NCBI RefSeq assembly: GCF_001183545.1
Contig: NZ_KQ236688.1
Location: 62,001-126,000 of the forward strand
Direction: 5' to 3'
Length of the DNA: 64,000 nucleotides
Source: Cellvibrio sp. pealriver
Lineage (GTDB): Bacteria > Pseudomonadota > Gammaproteobacteria > Pseudomonadales > Cellvibrionaceae
This document shows, piece by piece, positions 1 to 10,983 of this stretch (its first letter is position 1; each line of letters opens with the position of its first letter). Position numbers and translations under genes: made by a program. The notes under the pieces were generated by a model that saw nothing but the letters and a program-made list of their open reading frames with translations, did not search any database and was not told the origin of the DNA.

Positions 1-1227
1 AAATCAAAGTTGATTAAATACCTTGTTACGGCATTTCTGATTGCGGTTTCCTTCTGGTTTTATTTCCAGCTCTCTACCTACCCCTATAAAGTGGCTCGTT
101 GGTATCAACCGCTTGAAGCCAAATTTGTTTTAACATTTGCTACACAATGTTCTCCTGATGCGGGTTGGTTGGGATTGTTTATTGATCATGCCGTTACCAA
201 CCAAGGGGCTTATTCTGCACAGGTCACGTTTTTAGATTCTGATAAGCAAGCATATAGCTGTGAGTCTGGTTATAAAAAAGCGTTTATGAGTGAGCCGGTG
301 ACATCTAATAATCGCTACCGTTATGCAAGCACCAGCAAGCTGATTACTACATCTGCTATTTTGAAATTGTTGAGTGAGCATCAGATAGATCTTGATAAAA
401 AAGTAGTGAGCTTTTTTCCTGAGCTAACAGAATTTAGTGATGTTCGTATTGAGCAGATAACGATTGCTCATTTACTTAATCATCGTGCAGGGTTTAATCG
501 CCTCACATTGGCGGGCGACCCTATGTTTTTACTGCGTAATAAACCTTGGTGTCCGAATGACGTAAGTGAGTTACGTAGATTAAGGCTGGCGTTTAATCCA
601 GGTGAGCAGCAAATTTACTCCAATCTTGGATATTGCTTATTGGGTGAAATTATTCACCGTGTTACAGGCGAGGATTATCGTAGCTATGTTGAGAAAGCGT
701 TTACATTAAATGAACGAAATATCAAATTTATAAATAACTACTACTACGATGATGAGGTCAGGTACGACTACCGTTACGAGGAGACCTATAACGATTCCTA
801 TCTGGGGCTGTTTGATTTTGAAGCAGTGTCTGCCGCAGCAGGCCTTTCAGGTTCTGCTACCGCTTTAGCCGGGTTGTTATGGGATATTCAGCATAGGCAA
901 TCATCGTCACCCTTTGAATTAAAAGCTCCTAATGGAGAATGCAACTTACTAAAAGTAGATGAATGCCTTGTATTAGGCGTGCGCCATTACCAGCCTGGAA
1001 AAGAAGGGATAATGCTCCATTATCATGAGGGTTATTTACCGGGTTCTGCGTCTGTCGCGGTTGTCGATAGTTACGGTGGTGTAACTGTTTTGCTTAAAAG
1101 TGGTGCCAATCGATATCAAGAAAACCCCGATAATGAGTGGGTTCGTTGGATTTACAAACGATTAACACTTTACTACTTATTACAAGGCAAGTTGCCGGTG
1201 TTGAACGTGATAGCTCCTAATCATTAA
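1..1227 (+). CDS. Serine hydrolase of the beta-lactamase / class C family (5' end may lie outside window)
   Basis: The product has an N-terminal hydrophobic anchor or signal segment and then a PF00144-type serine hydrolase domain. Counting from the TTG at position 10, the motifs seen are S107-T-S-K110 (SxxK nucleophile), Y203-S-N205 (YxN) and H339-E-G341 (HxG). Relatives act as periplasmic esterases, D-aminopeptidases or penicillin-binding-like enzymes; the substrate cannot be told from sequence. The reading frame is open to the window edge, so the true start could be upstream; the TTG at 10 has no clear ribosome binding site. The gene ends 15 bp before tfpZ, but a functional link with pili is not evident. 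Confidence 0.8.
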   Translation, partial: KSKLIKYLVTAFLIAVSFWFYFQLSTYPYKVARWYQPLEAKFVLTFATQCSPDAGWLGLFIDHAVTNQGAYSAQVTFLDSDKQAYSCESGYKKAFMSEPVTSNNRYRYASTSKLITTSAILKLLSEHQIDLDKKVVSFFPELTEFSDVRIEQITIAHLLNHRAGFNRLTLAGDPMFLLRNKPWCPNDVSELRRLRLAFNPGEQQIYSNLGYCLLGEIIHRVTGEDYRSYVEKAFTLNERNIKFINNYYYDDEVRYDYRYEETYNDSYLGLFDFEAVSAAAGLSGSATALAGLLWDIQHRQSSSPFELKAPNGECNLLKVDECLVLGVRHYQPGKEGIMLHYHEGYLPGSASVAVVDSYGGVTVLLKSGANRYQENPDNEWVRWIYKRLTLYYLLQGKLPVLNVIAPNH

Positions 1228-1242
1228 TTACCCAAGAACTTA

Positions 1243-1944
1243 ATGTTTATGAAATTTCGTTTTTTTTGTTTTACTTCCCACTTGTTGATTTCATTTGTTA
1301 TTGCACTCCTCACAATTTTCGTTGTGTTTTGGGTGTGGTATCCCTCACCACTTGATAAGGCATTGGGAGTGGCCGATATTTTTTTATTGTTGTTATGCAT
1401 CGATGTGATTATTGGCCCGTTACTGACATTAATTGTTGCTAAGCAAGGCAAAAAGACGTTGAAAATGGATTTGTCTATTATCGGTGCTTTGCAAATTGCT
1501 GCACTGAGTTATGGTTTATATATTGTTGCGCAAGGCAGACCGGTCTGGTTGGTTTATGACAATAATCGTTTTGAAGTTGTGCAAGCCTATGAGGCGGTAA
1601 CTAACCCACAATCTTCACGGGGTGATTTTCCGTTGTCTTTGACTGGCCCTATATGGGGTGCAGTAATTGAGCCTGTACCTGCCACTGTTGCAAGACGAGA
1701 TGCATTTTATCAAGCCGCATTTTTGCAAAAATATGAGTTGGTCGCTAATAAAAGTGGCTCCAATGCCATGCCGATCGAAGTACTTAAACGCTTTAACGAT
1801 GCAGATAAAGTCGAGCAAGAGGCTAGCAAGTATCCAACTGCGAATAGTTATATCCCCATGATAGGCAAACAAAAACCCATGGTTGTGTTTGTTGATAAAA
1901 CAACAGGCGAAGTCATTGCGATTGTTGATCTCGCTCCATGGTAA
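1243..1944 (+). CDS. tfpZ: TfpX/TfpZ-family type IV pilin accessory protein
   Basis: A 233-residue inner-membrane protein with three hydrophobic segments in the first ~120 residues and a soluble C-terminal part. The N-terminal pattern (a membrane helix, then a Trp-Tyr-Pro-x-Pro stretch, then an Asp-rich helix ending Gly-Pro-Leu-Leu-Thr) is typical of TfpX/TfpZ proteins, which are encoded beside the major pilin in Pseudomonas and related bacteria and modulate pilin assembly. Here pilA follows about 250 bp downstream on the same strand, which supports the call. pilA probably has its own promoter, so the two genes need not be one transcript. Confidence 0.82.
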   Translation: MFMKFRFFCFTSHLLISFVIALLTIFVVFWVWYPSPLDKALGVADIFLLLLCIDVIIGPLLTLIVAKQGKKTLKMDLSIIGALQIAALSYGLYIVAQGRPVWLVYDNNRFEVVQAYEAVTNPQSSRGDFPLSLTGPIWGAVIEPVPATVARRDAFYQAAFLQKYELVANKSGSNAMPIEVLKRFNDADKVEQEASKYPTANSYIPMIGKQKPMVVFVDKTTGEVIAIVDLAPW

Positions 1945-2138
1945 ACAGTGGTATTTACCGCGAGCAGAGGAAATTAATTCCACCAGCTATCAAACTATTT
2001 CACATTTGGACAATTTTTGTCACTTTCTGTGAGGTTGTTTAGTTTTATTCATAATAAAAGTAAATGGATTTTAGTTCGTTTTATACAAATACTGCCTGTA
2101 TTCTCCTGAGATAGTTCTAATATGTTTGCTTTTTTAGT

Positions 2139-2155
2139 TTGGCTTAATAATTGCT
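2139..2155 (+). promoter_or_regulatory. Candidate sigma-54 (-24/-12) promoter of pilA
   Basis: A TTGGC element with GG at 2141-2142 and a TTGCT element with GC at 2153-2154 stand at the exact 12-bp GG-to-GC distance of sigma-54 promoters. pilA genes of pseudomonads are known to be driven by RpoN with PilR. Transcription would start near 2166, which affects the choice of pilA start codon. Confidence 0.6.
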
Positions 2156-2196
2156 CATGTGAGAAGTAAATGAAATTTTTCTCTGGGCATGAGCAA

Positions 2197-3584
<1,388 letters not shown>

Positions 3585-3735
3585 CTAATTCCAAAAGCTA
3601 CTTAAAAAACGCTAAAACGGCGGAGCAGTTATAGCTATTTGTGATATGTCTCTCGATCTTATCATTTGCCTGTTTGGTGTGTCTTGGCCTTGGTTATACT
3701 TCATTCAAGTACGTTTTTCCCAATGGTAACCAACC

Positions 3736-6348
3736 ATGTCCGAGCATATGAAATCTGACCCCAAAAAGGTTGTTCAACTTAATGTCGAGCGGAATTCAAC
3801 CGCTAACTCCCAAGTGGCGCTCGCACGCTTACCTGCTGCTATGCACACGTTGCGCGACAAAGCGCGGCAGCAGTTACAGCTTTTCCTGCGTGAGTTGTTC
3901 GATAAAGTAGATGATGCCATGTTTGAATTGGCAGACAAAGCGAACAATAACCACGACCAGAACATCTTTTTTGATTCCATGCGCGAAGTGCGCATCCGTC
4001 GCCGTGCGATGGAAACAGCATTTTTCCGCAGTATTGATATTCGCTTCGCCCAGCTGCTTGATCCTTCAGCCTATCGCGATGAAAGCCCATCAGGTGAAAA
4101 AAGCATCTCTCTGGATGATTTGTCGCTGGTAAAAAATGATGAATTGGAAGAAATGGTTGCTGTTGATGGCATGATCAACAAAGCAAACGAGCAATTTGCC
4201 GAAGCCATCCAGCATTTGACCTTGCGTATTGATCATTTGGTGCCAACCAAGGTTTATCAAAAAAATAATCCGCTAGGTGTTGATGTTATTTGTAATGCAT
4301 TTACTGACTCGACAAAAACACTGAATGTTGATGTGAAAGCCAAGTTGGTATTGTTCAAATTGTTCGACAATATTGTCATGACCAAGCTTGGCAAGTTGTT
4401 TGCCGCACTGAATCAAACATTAGTTGATGCGAATATTTTGCCATCGCTTAAAGAAGATATTCGCCCTAAAAAATCATCCCCAACTTCCGCAAGTGCTGAC
4501 CAATTTGGTCAAGGTATCAGTGCTAATTTTAATGTGGGGGGATCCGTCAGTGCTGAAACAGGCGGGCTCGTTCAAAGTTATGATGAACAAACCAATCAGG
4601 TATTGCATCAATTGCGTAACCTGTTGGGCTCCAACCGTAGTAGCGCACCCGTGCAATTACCCGGTGAAGAAGTTACTACAAAAGATTTAATTAAAATCCT
4701 TTCTCTTGCCCAACAGCAAAATACACTCAGTGCGCCTGCTGCGCCCGTTAATTTGCGCAATTTGCTCGGCGACTTGTTGCGCAGTGAAACCCAAACAGCA
4801 GCCGCTATTAATCAGGTCGATGATGATGTCATCAACCTTGTTAGCATGATGTTTGAGTTCATTCTGGATGACCGTAACCTTGCCGCACCGATGAAAGCGT
4901 TGATTGGCCGTTTGCAAATTCCTATGGTTAAAGTGGCAATTGCTGATAAGACTTTTTTCAGCAAAGGTGGACATCCTGCTCGCCGCTTATTAAATGAAAT
5001 GGCGATGGCTTGTTTGGGGTGGCAAGAATCCAGCGAGGAAAACCAACGTAAAGACAGCCTCTTCAACAAAATGGAAGAAACTGTTCGTACAGTGCTCACT
5101 GATTTTGATACAGACATGAGCATTTTCGAGCGGTTGTTGGTAGATTTCCGCTCATTCCTTGATAAAGAAAAACGCCGTGCACAAATTCTTGAGCAGCGCA
5201 CTATTGATGCTGAAGATGGCAAAGCAAAATCCGAACGCGCGCGTGCACAAGTCGATGCAGAATTAAATCGTATTTGCGCGGGTAAAGACTTGCCTTTGGC
5301 GGTAACAAAATTACTGCGCGAGGCATGGGCCAACGTGATGTTTATCACTTCGCTCAAACAAGGGGTGGATAGTGATGAGTGGCGTAATGCCTCTGCAACG
5401 GCACAGCAATTGGTGTGGAGTGTCGTTGCCCCTATGGATAAAGACAACCGCCAGCGCCTATTAAAGCTAGTGCCTGAGTTGTTACAAAAATTGCGCACTG
5501 GTTTGGAAAGTATTTCGTTTAGCCCATTTGAAACCACCAATCTGTTTAAACAATTGGAAACTGTGCATTTGGCGCGTTTACGCGGTGATCAAAAACCCGT
5601 AGCAGAAGCAGCGACATCTTCCGCTGCCGCATTGGAAGCAAAAGCCACTGAAATGGCTGCCAAAAATGCGGATATGAAAGCGGCTATGCTAGAGGCACAG
5701 CGCAAAGCACAGCAGGCGGCGAGCGCAGCAGTTCAACCGTCAATTGCTCAGCCCTCAATCGCCCAACAAGCCGAAAATCAAACGGAGCAACGCGCACAGG
5801 CGGTAACAGGTGATGCTGCGGCGGAGGTATCAGAACCGATTTTCACCGTCGTTGCAGAATCTGCTGGTGTAGTGAATGAAACAGAAGCGGCGGTAGTTGA
5901 AATACCGGCAGCTAATGAAGTTTCAGTCGCAAATGAAGAACTTGTAGTAAGTGAAGATACAAGTGTTGCTACTCAGCCCATCGGTATTTCAGAATCAACA
6001 GTGGATGAAAATATTTCTGCTAATACTCATGAGACTGCCATCAGCGAAAGCATTCAGGTGGATCCACAGCATCTTGCATTGGTGAGCAATATTACCCAAG
6101 GTACATGGTTTGAAATGCAAGGCGATGCAGGTGAAAAATACCGCTGTCGATTGGCTGCCATTATCCGCTCTGTTGGAAAATACATTTTCGTCAACCGTTC
6201 GGGTATGAAAGTCGCCGAAGAGAGTCGTGAAAGTCTGGCACTTGCACTGCAAACCAAGCGCCTGACTATTTTGGATGATGGTATGTTGTTTGATCGTGCA
6301 CTGGAGGCTGTTATCGGCACTTTGCGTGATCAGCGTAATTTGAGTTAG
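3736..6348 (+). CDS. DUF1631 family protein (paralogue 1)
   Basis: An 870-residue, mostly helical cytoplasmic protein of the DUF1631 family; biochemical role unknown. Order: helical N-terminal half, a conserved block around residues 355-430 (MMFEFILDD...ALIGRLQIPMVKVAIADKTFF), a long helical region, an Ala/Glu/Val-rich low-complexity linker at ~615-785, and a small beta-rich C-terminal domain from ~790 starting GTWFEM. That last domain resembles a PilZ-type barrel by eye, which is inference. A related protein lies at 15190-17619 and ends in the same kind of GTWFEF domain, there followed directly by a PilZ gene. The gene is monocistronic and followed by a clear terminator. Confidence 0.82.
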   Translation: MSEHMKSDPKKVVQLNVERNSTANSQVALARLPAAMHTLRDKARQQLQLFLRELFDKVDDAMFELADKANNNHDQNIFFDSMREVRIRRRAMETAFFRSIDIRFAQLLDPSAYRDESPSGEKSISLDDLSLVKNDELEEMVAVDGMINKANEQFAEAIQHLTLRIDHLVPTKVYQKNNPLGVDVICNAFTDSTKTLNVDVKAKLVLFKLFDNIVMTKLGKLFAALNQTLVDANILPSLKEDIRPKKSSPTSASADQFGQGISANFNVGGSVSAETGGLVQSYDEQTNQVLHQLRNLLGSNRSSAPVQLPGEEVTTKDLIKILSLAQQQNTLSAPAAPVNLRNLLGDLLRSETQTAAAINQVDDDVINLVSMMFEFILDDRNLAAPMKALIGRLQIPMVKVAIADKTFFSKGGHPARRLLNEMAMACLGWQESSEENQRKDSLFNKMEETVRTVLTDFDTDMSIFERLLVDFRSFLDKEKRRAQILEQRTIDAEDGKAKSERARAQVDAELNRICAGKDLPLAVTKLLREAWANVMFITSLKQGVDSDEWRNASATAQQLVWSVVAPMDKDNRQRLLKLVPELLQKLRTGLESISFSPFETTNLFKQLETVHLARLRGDQKPVAEAATSSAAALEAKATEMAAKNADMKAAMLEAQRKAQQAASAAVQPSIAQPSIAQQAENQTEQRAQAVTGDAAAEVSEPIFTVVAESAGVVNETEAAVVEIPAANEVSVANEELVVSEDTSVATQPIGISESTVDENISANTHETAISESIQVDPQHLALVSNITQGTWFEMQGDAGEKYRCRLAAIIRSVGKYIFVNRSGMKVAEESRESLALALQTKRLTILDDGMLFDRALEAVIGTLRDQRNLS

Positions 6349-6389
6349 TGTTTTTTTCTCCTTCCTTGTTTTTCTTCTCCTGGACATTA

Positions 6390-6412
6390 CCCGGCTAAGT
6401 GCCGGGTTTTTT
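6390..6412 (+). terminator. Rho-independent terminator after DUF1631 gene
   Basis: Six-base-pair GC-rich stem (CCCGGC / GCCGGG) with a five-base loop followed by six T residues, 42 bp after the stop of the DUF1631 gene and ahead of the converging carboxylase gene. Confidence 0.85.
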
Positions 6413-6439
6413 ATTTTATATCCACGTTTTTTTGCAGAA

Positions 6440-9400
6440 TTAATCTGCGTTTAGTACGACGAGTGTTTGTCCTGCCTGCACGCGAGCACCATCGGTTTTT
6501 AAGAGATGCGTTACTGTGCCTGCGCACGTTGCGGTAATATTGATCTCCATTTTCATCGATTCCAAAATTAATAGCACATCACCTGCATTCACTCGTTGCC
6601 CGACTTTTACTTGAGTCTGCCAAACACTTCCCGATACTGAGCTATCAATGCGGATGGCATCCTCCGGTAGTTCGGTGTCAGTGTTTTCTTCAGTAGCTTC
6701 AGGCTGCTCATAATTGAATTGGCCATTGGCATGCCAGCGCGCCAGTTCCTCATCAAAGGCTTTTTCGCGCTGCTGTGTAAATGCAGTAATGGATTCCTGA
6801 TTCGTTTCAATAAACGTCTGGTATTCGCGCAAGCTGAATTGGCTTTGTTCGATCTTGATCGGGTAGCGCCCTTGCGGAAAATTATTGCGAATATCCTGTA
6901 ATTCTTCTGCACTGACTTCATAAAAACGGATTTGATCAAAAAAATTCAGTAGCCAGGGTTGTTTAAATTCTTTTGTTTGGCGATAGCGGTTCCACATTTG
7001 TAATGTGCGTCCGACAAATTGATAACCGCCGGGGCCTTCCATACCGTAGATACATAAATAAGAGCCACCAATGCCCACGGAATTTTCTGCAGTCCAGGTG
7101 CGTGCGGGATTATATTTTGTAGTCACCAAGCGATGGCGCGGATCAATAGGCGTTGCAACCGGTGCTCCTAAATACACATCACCTAATCCCATTACCAAAT
7201 AAGAGGCGTTAAATAAAATTGTTTTAACATCCGCAATTGAGTCCAGTCCATTAATACGGCGAATAAATTCCAGATTACTTGGGCACCAAGGCGCATTGGC
7301 GCGTACTGATTGCATATATTTTTGGATGGCAAGTTGGCACGCGCTGTCATCCCAGCTGAGCGGCAAGTGAACAATGCGCGAAGGTACACTTAATTCACTC
7401 AATTGCGCGACTAATTCCCGCTCCGCTTTTTCCAAATGAGCTAGCAGTACATTCAAAGATAGTATCTGGCTGTTGTAATGGATTTGCAGTGAGCGAATAC
7501 CCGGTGTTAATTCGCGCAAGCCGGGAAGCGAATTTTTTTCCAGCCATTGCATGAGGGCATGGGCGCGGAAGCGCAATTGGATATCCAACTCCAGCGCACC
7601 GTATTCGACCAAAAGAAAATGATCGCCCGCTACACGGTAAACAATATCTTCGCCAAATTCGCTGGCCGCTAATGTTTTAACGATAGGTGATGAAGGTGAA
7701 ATTGCTTTCCATTCGATTGGTGATGCCTGCAGCTGTATCAGCGATTCGTTTTGCGCTTTTTCAATGGCGACTGCATCTTCAATACTGATCGCAATAAAAC
7801 GGATTTTATCGCCCGCGCGAACCTGGCCAAGTTTCCATAAATCGGCGCTGATGACAGTGGCCGGACAAACAAATCCCCCGAGGGATGGGCCATCAGGCCC
7901 GAGTATGACGGGCATGTCGCCAGTGAAATCCACAGTGCCGAAGGCATAGGCATTGTCGTGGATATTGGACGGGTGCATTCCCGCTTCACCGCCTGAAGTG
8001 CGTGCCCATTCCGGTTTCGGGCCAATTAAACGCACACCAGTACGGCTGGAGTTGTAATGCACTTCCCAATCGGTATTAAAAAAGGTGGCGATGTCGTTTT
8101 CAGTAAAAAAATCCGGTGTGCCGTGCGGCCCGTAAATGACGCGCAATTGCCATTGGTTGTCGATGTCTGGTTTTAAACTGCTATCAAGCGCTATGGGTTT
8201 AATGTCGGAATTACAATGTTGTGCATCGAGGGCGAGAACATCGCCTGCGCGCAATGCGCGACCATTGTGGCCGCCAAATTGCCCGAGTGTGAAGGTGGAT
8301 TTTGATTGCAAATAATCAGGGCATTGAATTCCGCCTGCTATGCATAAATAACTGCGTGCGCCTTTGTTGGTAATCCTGCCGAGTTGCAATTGCTGTCCTG
8401 CAGCAATTGAAATGACTTCGTAGTTTGAAACAGGCTTTCCATCGAGTTTTGCATCAATAGCGGCACCGGTTAATAGTATTTTTACGGCGCAACCAAATTT
8501 GAGTGTTGGCCCTTGTAGCGTAATTTCCAACCCCGCAGCTGATTCACTATTGCCGAGTAAACGGTTGCCCAAACGAAATGAATAGGAATCGAATGCGCCG
8601 GATGTCGGTACGCCCACATGCCAATAACCTGAACGACCGGGGAAATCCTGAATGGTAGTTTGTGTTCCGCCTTGAATGACATCAATACGCGCAGGGTGAT
8701 AGGCAAAACTATTTAAATAACGCGTGGTCATTTTGCCTGCAATGAGCGTGTGATCTTGTAGCAATGCACGCAAATAACCGATGTTAGTTTCAATACCGTA
8801 GAGATAAGTTTTATCTAATGTATTGGATAATCTGGTTAATGCCTCTTCGCGGTTATTCCCGTGCACAATTATTTTTGCCAGCATGGGGTCAAAAAAAGCA
8901 GGTACCTCAATACCACTTTCAATCCAGTGATCGATGCGGACATTTTTATTGGTTGCTGGAAATTCGACTTTACTCAATAAGCCCGCGCAGGGTTGAAAGT
9001 TTAGCGCAGGGTCTTCTGCATACACTCGCACCTGAATAGCGTGACCGGTTGGTGTTAATTGATCGCGCAGATTTTTGATACTACCTAGTTCATCAGCTGC
9101 TTGGCGTAGCATCCATTCAACCAGATCCACACCGTAAACTTCTTCGGTAACGCCGTGCTCCACTTGTAAACGGGTGTTAACTTCAAGGAAATAAAATTTC
9201 TCATCAATAGAGTCGTAAATAAATTCTACTGTACCAGCGTTGCGATAATTAACCGATGCCAACAATTGCTCTGCCGTGCGTTGCATGGCGATGCGTTGAG
9301 CTTCCGATAAATTTGGGGCAGGGCATTCTTCTACTACTTTTTGATTGCGTCTTTGGCTTGAGCAATCGCGTTCGCCAATAGCGACGGCGGTGCCTTTGCC

Positions 9401-10045
9401 ATCGCCAAATACTTGCACTTCAATATGGCGCGCAGCGGCAATGAATTTTTCCAGAAACACACCGTCATCGGCAAAATTGTTTTTGCCTAAACGTTTTACC
9501 GAGTCAAACGCAGCAACTAAATCGCTCTCGCTATTGCACAGCTGCATGCCAATACCACCGCCACCAGCCGTGCTTTTTAACATCACCGGGTAGCCGATAT
9601 TCATCGCCGCTATTTTTGCTTCGTCAAGGCTTTTTAATAAATCAGTCCCCGGACAAAGCGGCACACTGGCGGCTTGTGCTAGCTCGCGTGCTTTATGTTT
9701 TAAGCCAAATGTAATCATCTGTTCGGCAGTGGGGCCGATAAATACCAAACCTGCTGCTTCGCATTCGGCTACAAAGGTGGAATTCTCACTTAAAAAACCA
9801 TAGCCAGGATGAATCGCTTGCGCACCGCATTGTTTTGCAATCGCAATAATTTTTTTACGATCCAGATAAGTGTGTGCGGCAGCGCCTTCACCTAAATAAT
9901 AGGATTCATCGGCAAGGCGTACATGCAATGAATCGGTATCCGATTCTGCATACACGGCGACTGAAATGATATTGAGTTTTTTTAATGTGCGAATAATGCG
10001 TGTGGCGATGGCACCGCGGTTGGCGATAAGGACTTTGGTAAACAT
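6440..10045 (-). CDS. uca: Guanidine carboxylase (annotated in relatives as urea carboxylase)
   Basis: A 1,201-residue biotin-dependent carboxylase. Domains in order: biotin carboxylase with ATP-grasp fold (starts FTKVLIANRG; GGGGIGMQ loop), KipA/allophanate-hydrolase-subunit-2-like and KipI/subunit-1-like domains that form the carboxyltransferase, and a C-terminal biotinyl domain with the ESMKME motif (biotinyl lysine K1165). The enzyme carboxylates urea or guanidine using ATP and bicarbonate. I infer guanidine because the operon starts with a guanidine-I riboswitch and encodes both carboxyguanidine-deiminase-type partners. The start at 10045 has GGAG seven bases upstream; an in-frame ATG 54 bp further upstream is less likely. 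No allophanate hydrolase gene follows, so that step must be encoded elsewhere. Confidence 0.9.
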   Translation of the reverse strand: MFTKVLIANRGAIATRIIRTLKKLNIISVAVYAESDTDSLHVRLADESYYLGEGAAAHTYLDRKKIIAIAKQCGAQAIHPGYGFLSENSTFVAECEAAGLVFIGPTAEQMITFGLKHKARELAQAASVPLCPGTDLLKSLDEAKIAAMNIGYPVMLKSTAGGGGIGMQLCNSESDLVAAFDSVKRLGKNNFADDGVFLEKFIAAARHIEVQVFGDGKGTAVAIGERDCSSQRRNQKVVEECPAPNLSEAQRIAMQRTAEQLLASVNYRNAGTVEFIYDSIDEKFYFLEVNTRLQVEHGVTEEVYGVDLVEWMLRQAADELGSIKNLRDQLTPTGHAIQVRVYAEDPALNFQPCAGLLSKVEFPATNKNVRIDHWIESGIEVPAFFDPMLAKIIVHGNNREEALTRLSNTLDKTYLYGIETNIGYLRALLQDHTLIAGKMTTRYLNSFAYHPARIDVIQGGTQTTIQDFPGRSGYWHVGVPTSGAFDSYSFRLGNRLLGNSESAAGLEITLQGPTLKFGCAVKILLTGAAIDAKLDGKPVSNYEVISIAAGQQLQLGRITNKGARSYLCIAGGIQCPDYLQSKSTFTLGQFGGHNGRALRAGDVLALDAQHCNSDIKPIALDSSLKPDIDNQWQLRVIYGPHGTPDFFTENDIATFFNTDWEVHYNSSRTGVRLIGPKPEWARTSGGEAGMHPSNIHDNAYAFGTVDFTGDMPVILGPDGPSLGGFVCPATVISADLWKLGQVRAGDKIRFIAISIEDAVAIEKAQNESLIQLQASPIEWKAISPSSPIVKTLAASEFGEDIVYRVAGDHFLLVEYGALELDIQLRFRAHALMQWLEKNSLPGLRELTPGIRSLQIHYNSQILSLNVLLAHLEKAERELVAQLSELSVPSRIVHLPLSWDDSACQLAIQKYMQSVRANAPWCPSNLEFIRRINGLDSIADVKTILFNASYLVMGLGDVYLGAPVATPIDPRHRLVTTKYNPARTWTAENSVGIGGSYLCIYGMEGPGGYQFVGRTLQMWNRYRQTKEFKQPWLLNFFDQIRFYEVSAEELQDIRNNFPQGRYPIKIEQSQFSLREYQTFIETNQESITAFTQQREKAFDEELARWHANGQFNYEQPEATEENTDTELPEDAIRIDSSVSGSVWQTQVKVGQRVNAGDVLLILESMKMEINITATCAGTVTHLLKTDGARVQAGQTLVVLNAD

Positions 10046-10124
10046 GTGTTGCTCCGGCAGGCCGTCCTGCTGGGATTGATTACGACAATGGCCGTCCATT
10101 GAAGTTATTTAAATTTATAGTTAA

Positions 10125-10766
10125 TTAATTCCACACAATCACTTCAATCGGTGTCGGATTGTAACCATTGCACGGATTGTTCAATTGTGGGCAATTGGAA
10201 ATCAGCATCACAATATCCATTTTCGCTTTTAGCTCTACGTATTTTCCCGGTGCAGAAATGCCGTCTTCAAAGGTGAGCCCGCCGTCACTAGTGACAGGAA
10301 CATTCATAAAAAAATTGATGTTGTGGGTAATGTCGCGTTTGCTAATCCCGAACTCGGGGTGCTCAGCTATGGCGAGCATCCAGCTGTCACGGCAGGCGTG
10401 CATGCAGCGTTTTTCCAAACTGTAGCGCACGGTGTTGCTTTCCGTTGCGCAGGCTCCGCCAAGTGTGTCGTGGCGGCCGCAAGTGTCTGCGACAATTTCC
10501 AGTAATTCGTTATTGGCATTGGATATTAATTTCGTGCCAGCAGTTAAATATAAATTACCCTGAGCGCGTATGGTGTCCATTGCGCTGTAGCGTTCGCTTG
10601 GGTCTTTCGCGTTGTAAAACAATACATCGGCAGCTTGGTTGCCTTTTAAATCCACAATGCGAAATGTTTGGCCTTGTTTTATTTCACCTAAAAAATAGTC
10701 CCCAGCGGGAACATAGTGTTTGGTGAAGGCAGTTTCAGGATGCAAATTGCTTGGAGTATGTGACAT
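10125..10766 (-). CDS. Urea carboxylase-associated protein 1 type (DUF1989; carboxyguanidine deiminase subunit)
   Basis: A 213-residue DUF1989-family protein, 79 bp upstream of the carboxylase in the same operon. Such proteins occur in pairs beside urea/guanidine carboxylase; published work on the guanidine pathway shows that the pair (CgdA/CgdB) deaminates carboxyguanidine to allophanate and ammonia. By length and position this one fits the smaller TIGR03424-type member. It holds several conserved Cys and His residues (for example in [12 protein letters not shown] and CMHACRDSW) compatible with metal binding. Which of CgdA or CgdB it is cannot be fixed by eye. Confidence 0.82.
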   Translation of the reverse strand: MSHTPSNLHPETAFTKHYVPAGDYFLGEIKQGQTFRIVDLKGNQAADVLFYNAKDPSERYSAMDTIRAQGNLYLTAGTKLISNANNELLEIVADTCGRHDTLGGACATESNTVRYSLEKRCMHACRDSWMLAIAEHPEFGISKRDITHNINFFMNVPVTSDGGLTFEDGISAPGKYVELKAKMDIVMLISNCPQLNNPCNGYNPTPIEVIVWN

Positions 10767-10809
10767 GTTTTGTGCCTCAACTAGATCATTCTTTGCGAAT
10801 CAGGTTAGC

Positions 10810-10946
10810 AATTATCTATGCGCGACTCGCCGTAAACACATCCTTGTGGGCTCGACTTCGGCTGCAGCATATGTTCCATACATATGGCTGCACTTCCCAC
10901 ATCCATGTGGGTCGTCCATGCCTCAGACGGTCTCGCATAGATAATT
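10810..10946 (+). repeat. 137-bp palindromic element with 13-bp terminal inverted repeats (MITE/REP-like)
   Basis: The ends AATTATCTATGCG (10810-10822) and CGCATAGATAATT (10934-10946) are perfect inverted repeats. Inside are further inverted repeats, such as TGCAG-CATATGT against ACATATG-GCTGCA and paired CCCACA/TGTGGG motifs. It fills most of the 217-bp gap between the two DUF1989 genes of the guanidine operon, whose other gaps are short. It could be a nonautonomous mobile element or an RNA processing or stabilising hairpin. No target duplication is obvious. Confidence 0.65.
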
Positions 10947-10983
10947 CCTACCCTGCTTCACCGTGCCACTACTAGGTGGCAGG

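Noticed and set aside
4812..5540. 242-codon minus-strand frame
   Set aside because: Shadow of the DUF1631 gene; Ser/Arg-rich product typical of antisense translation.
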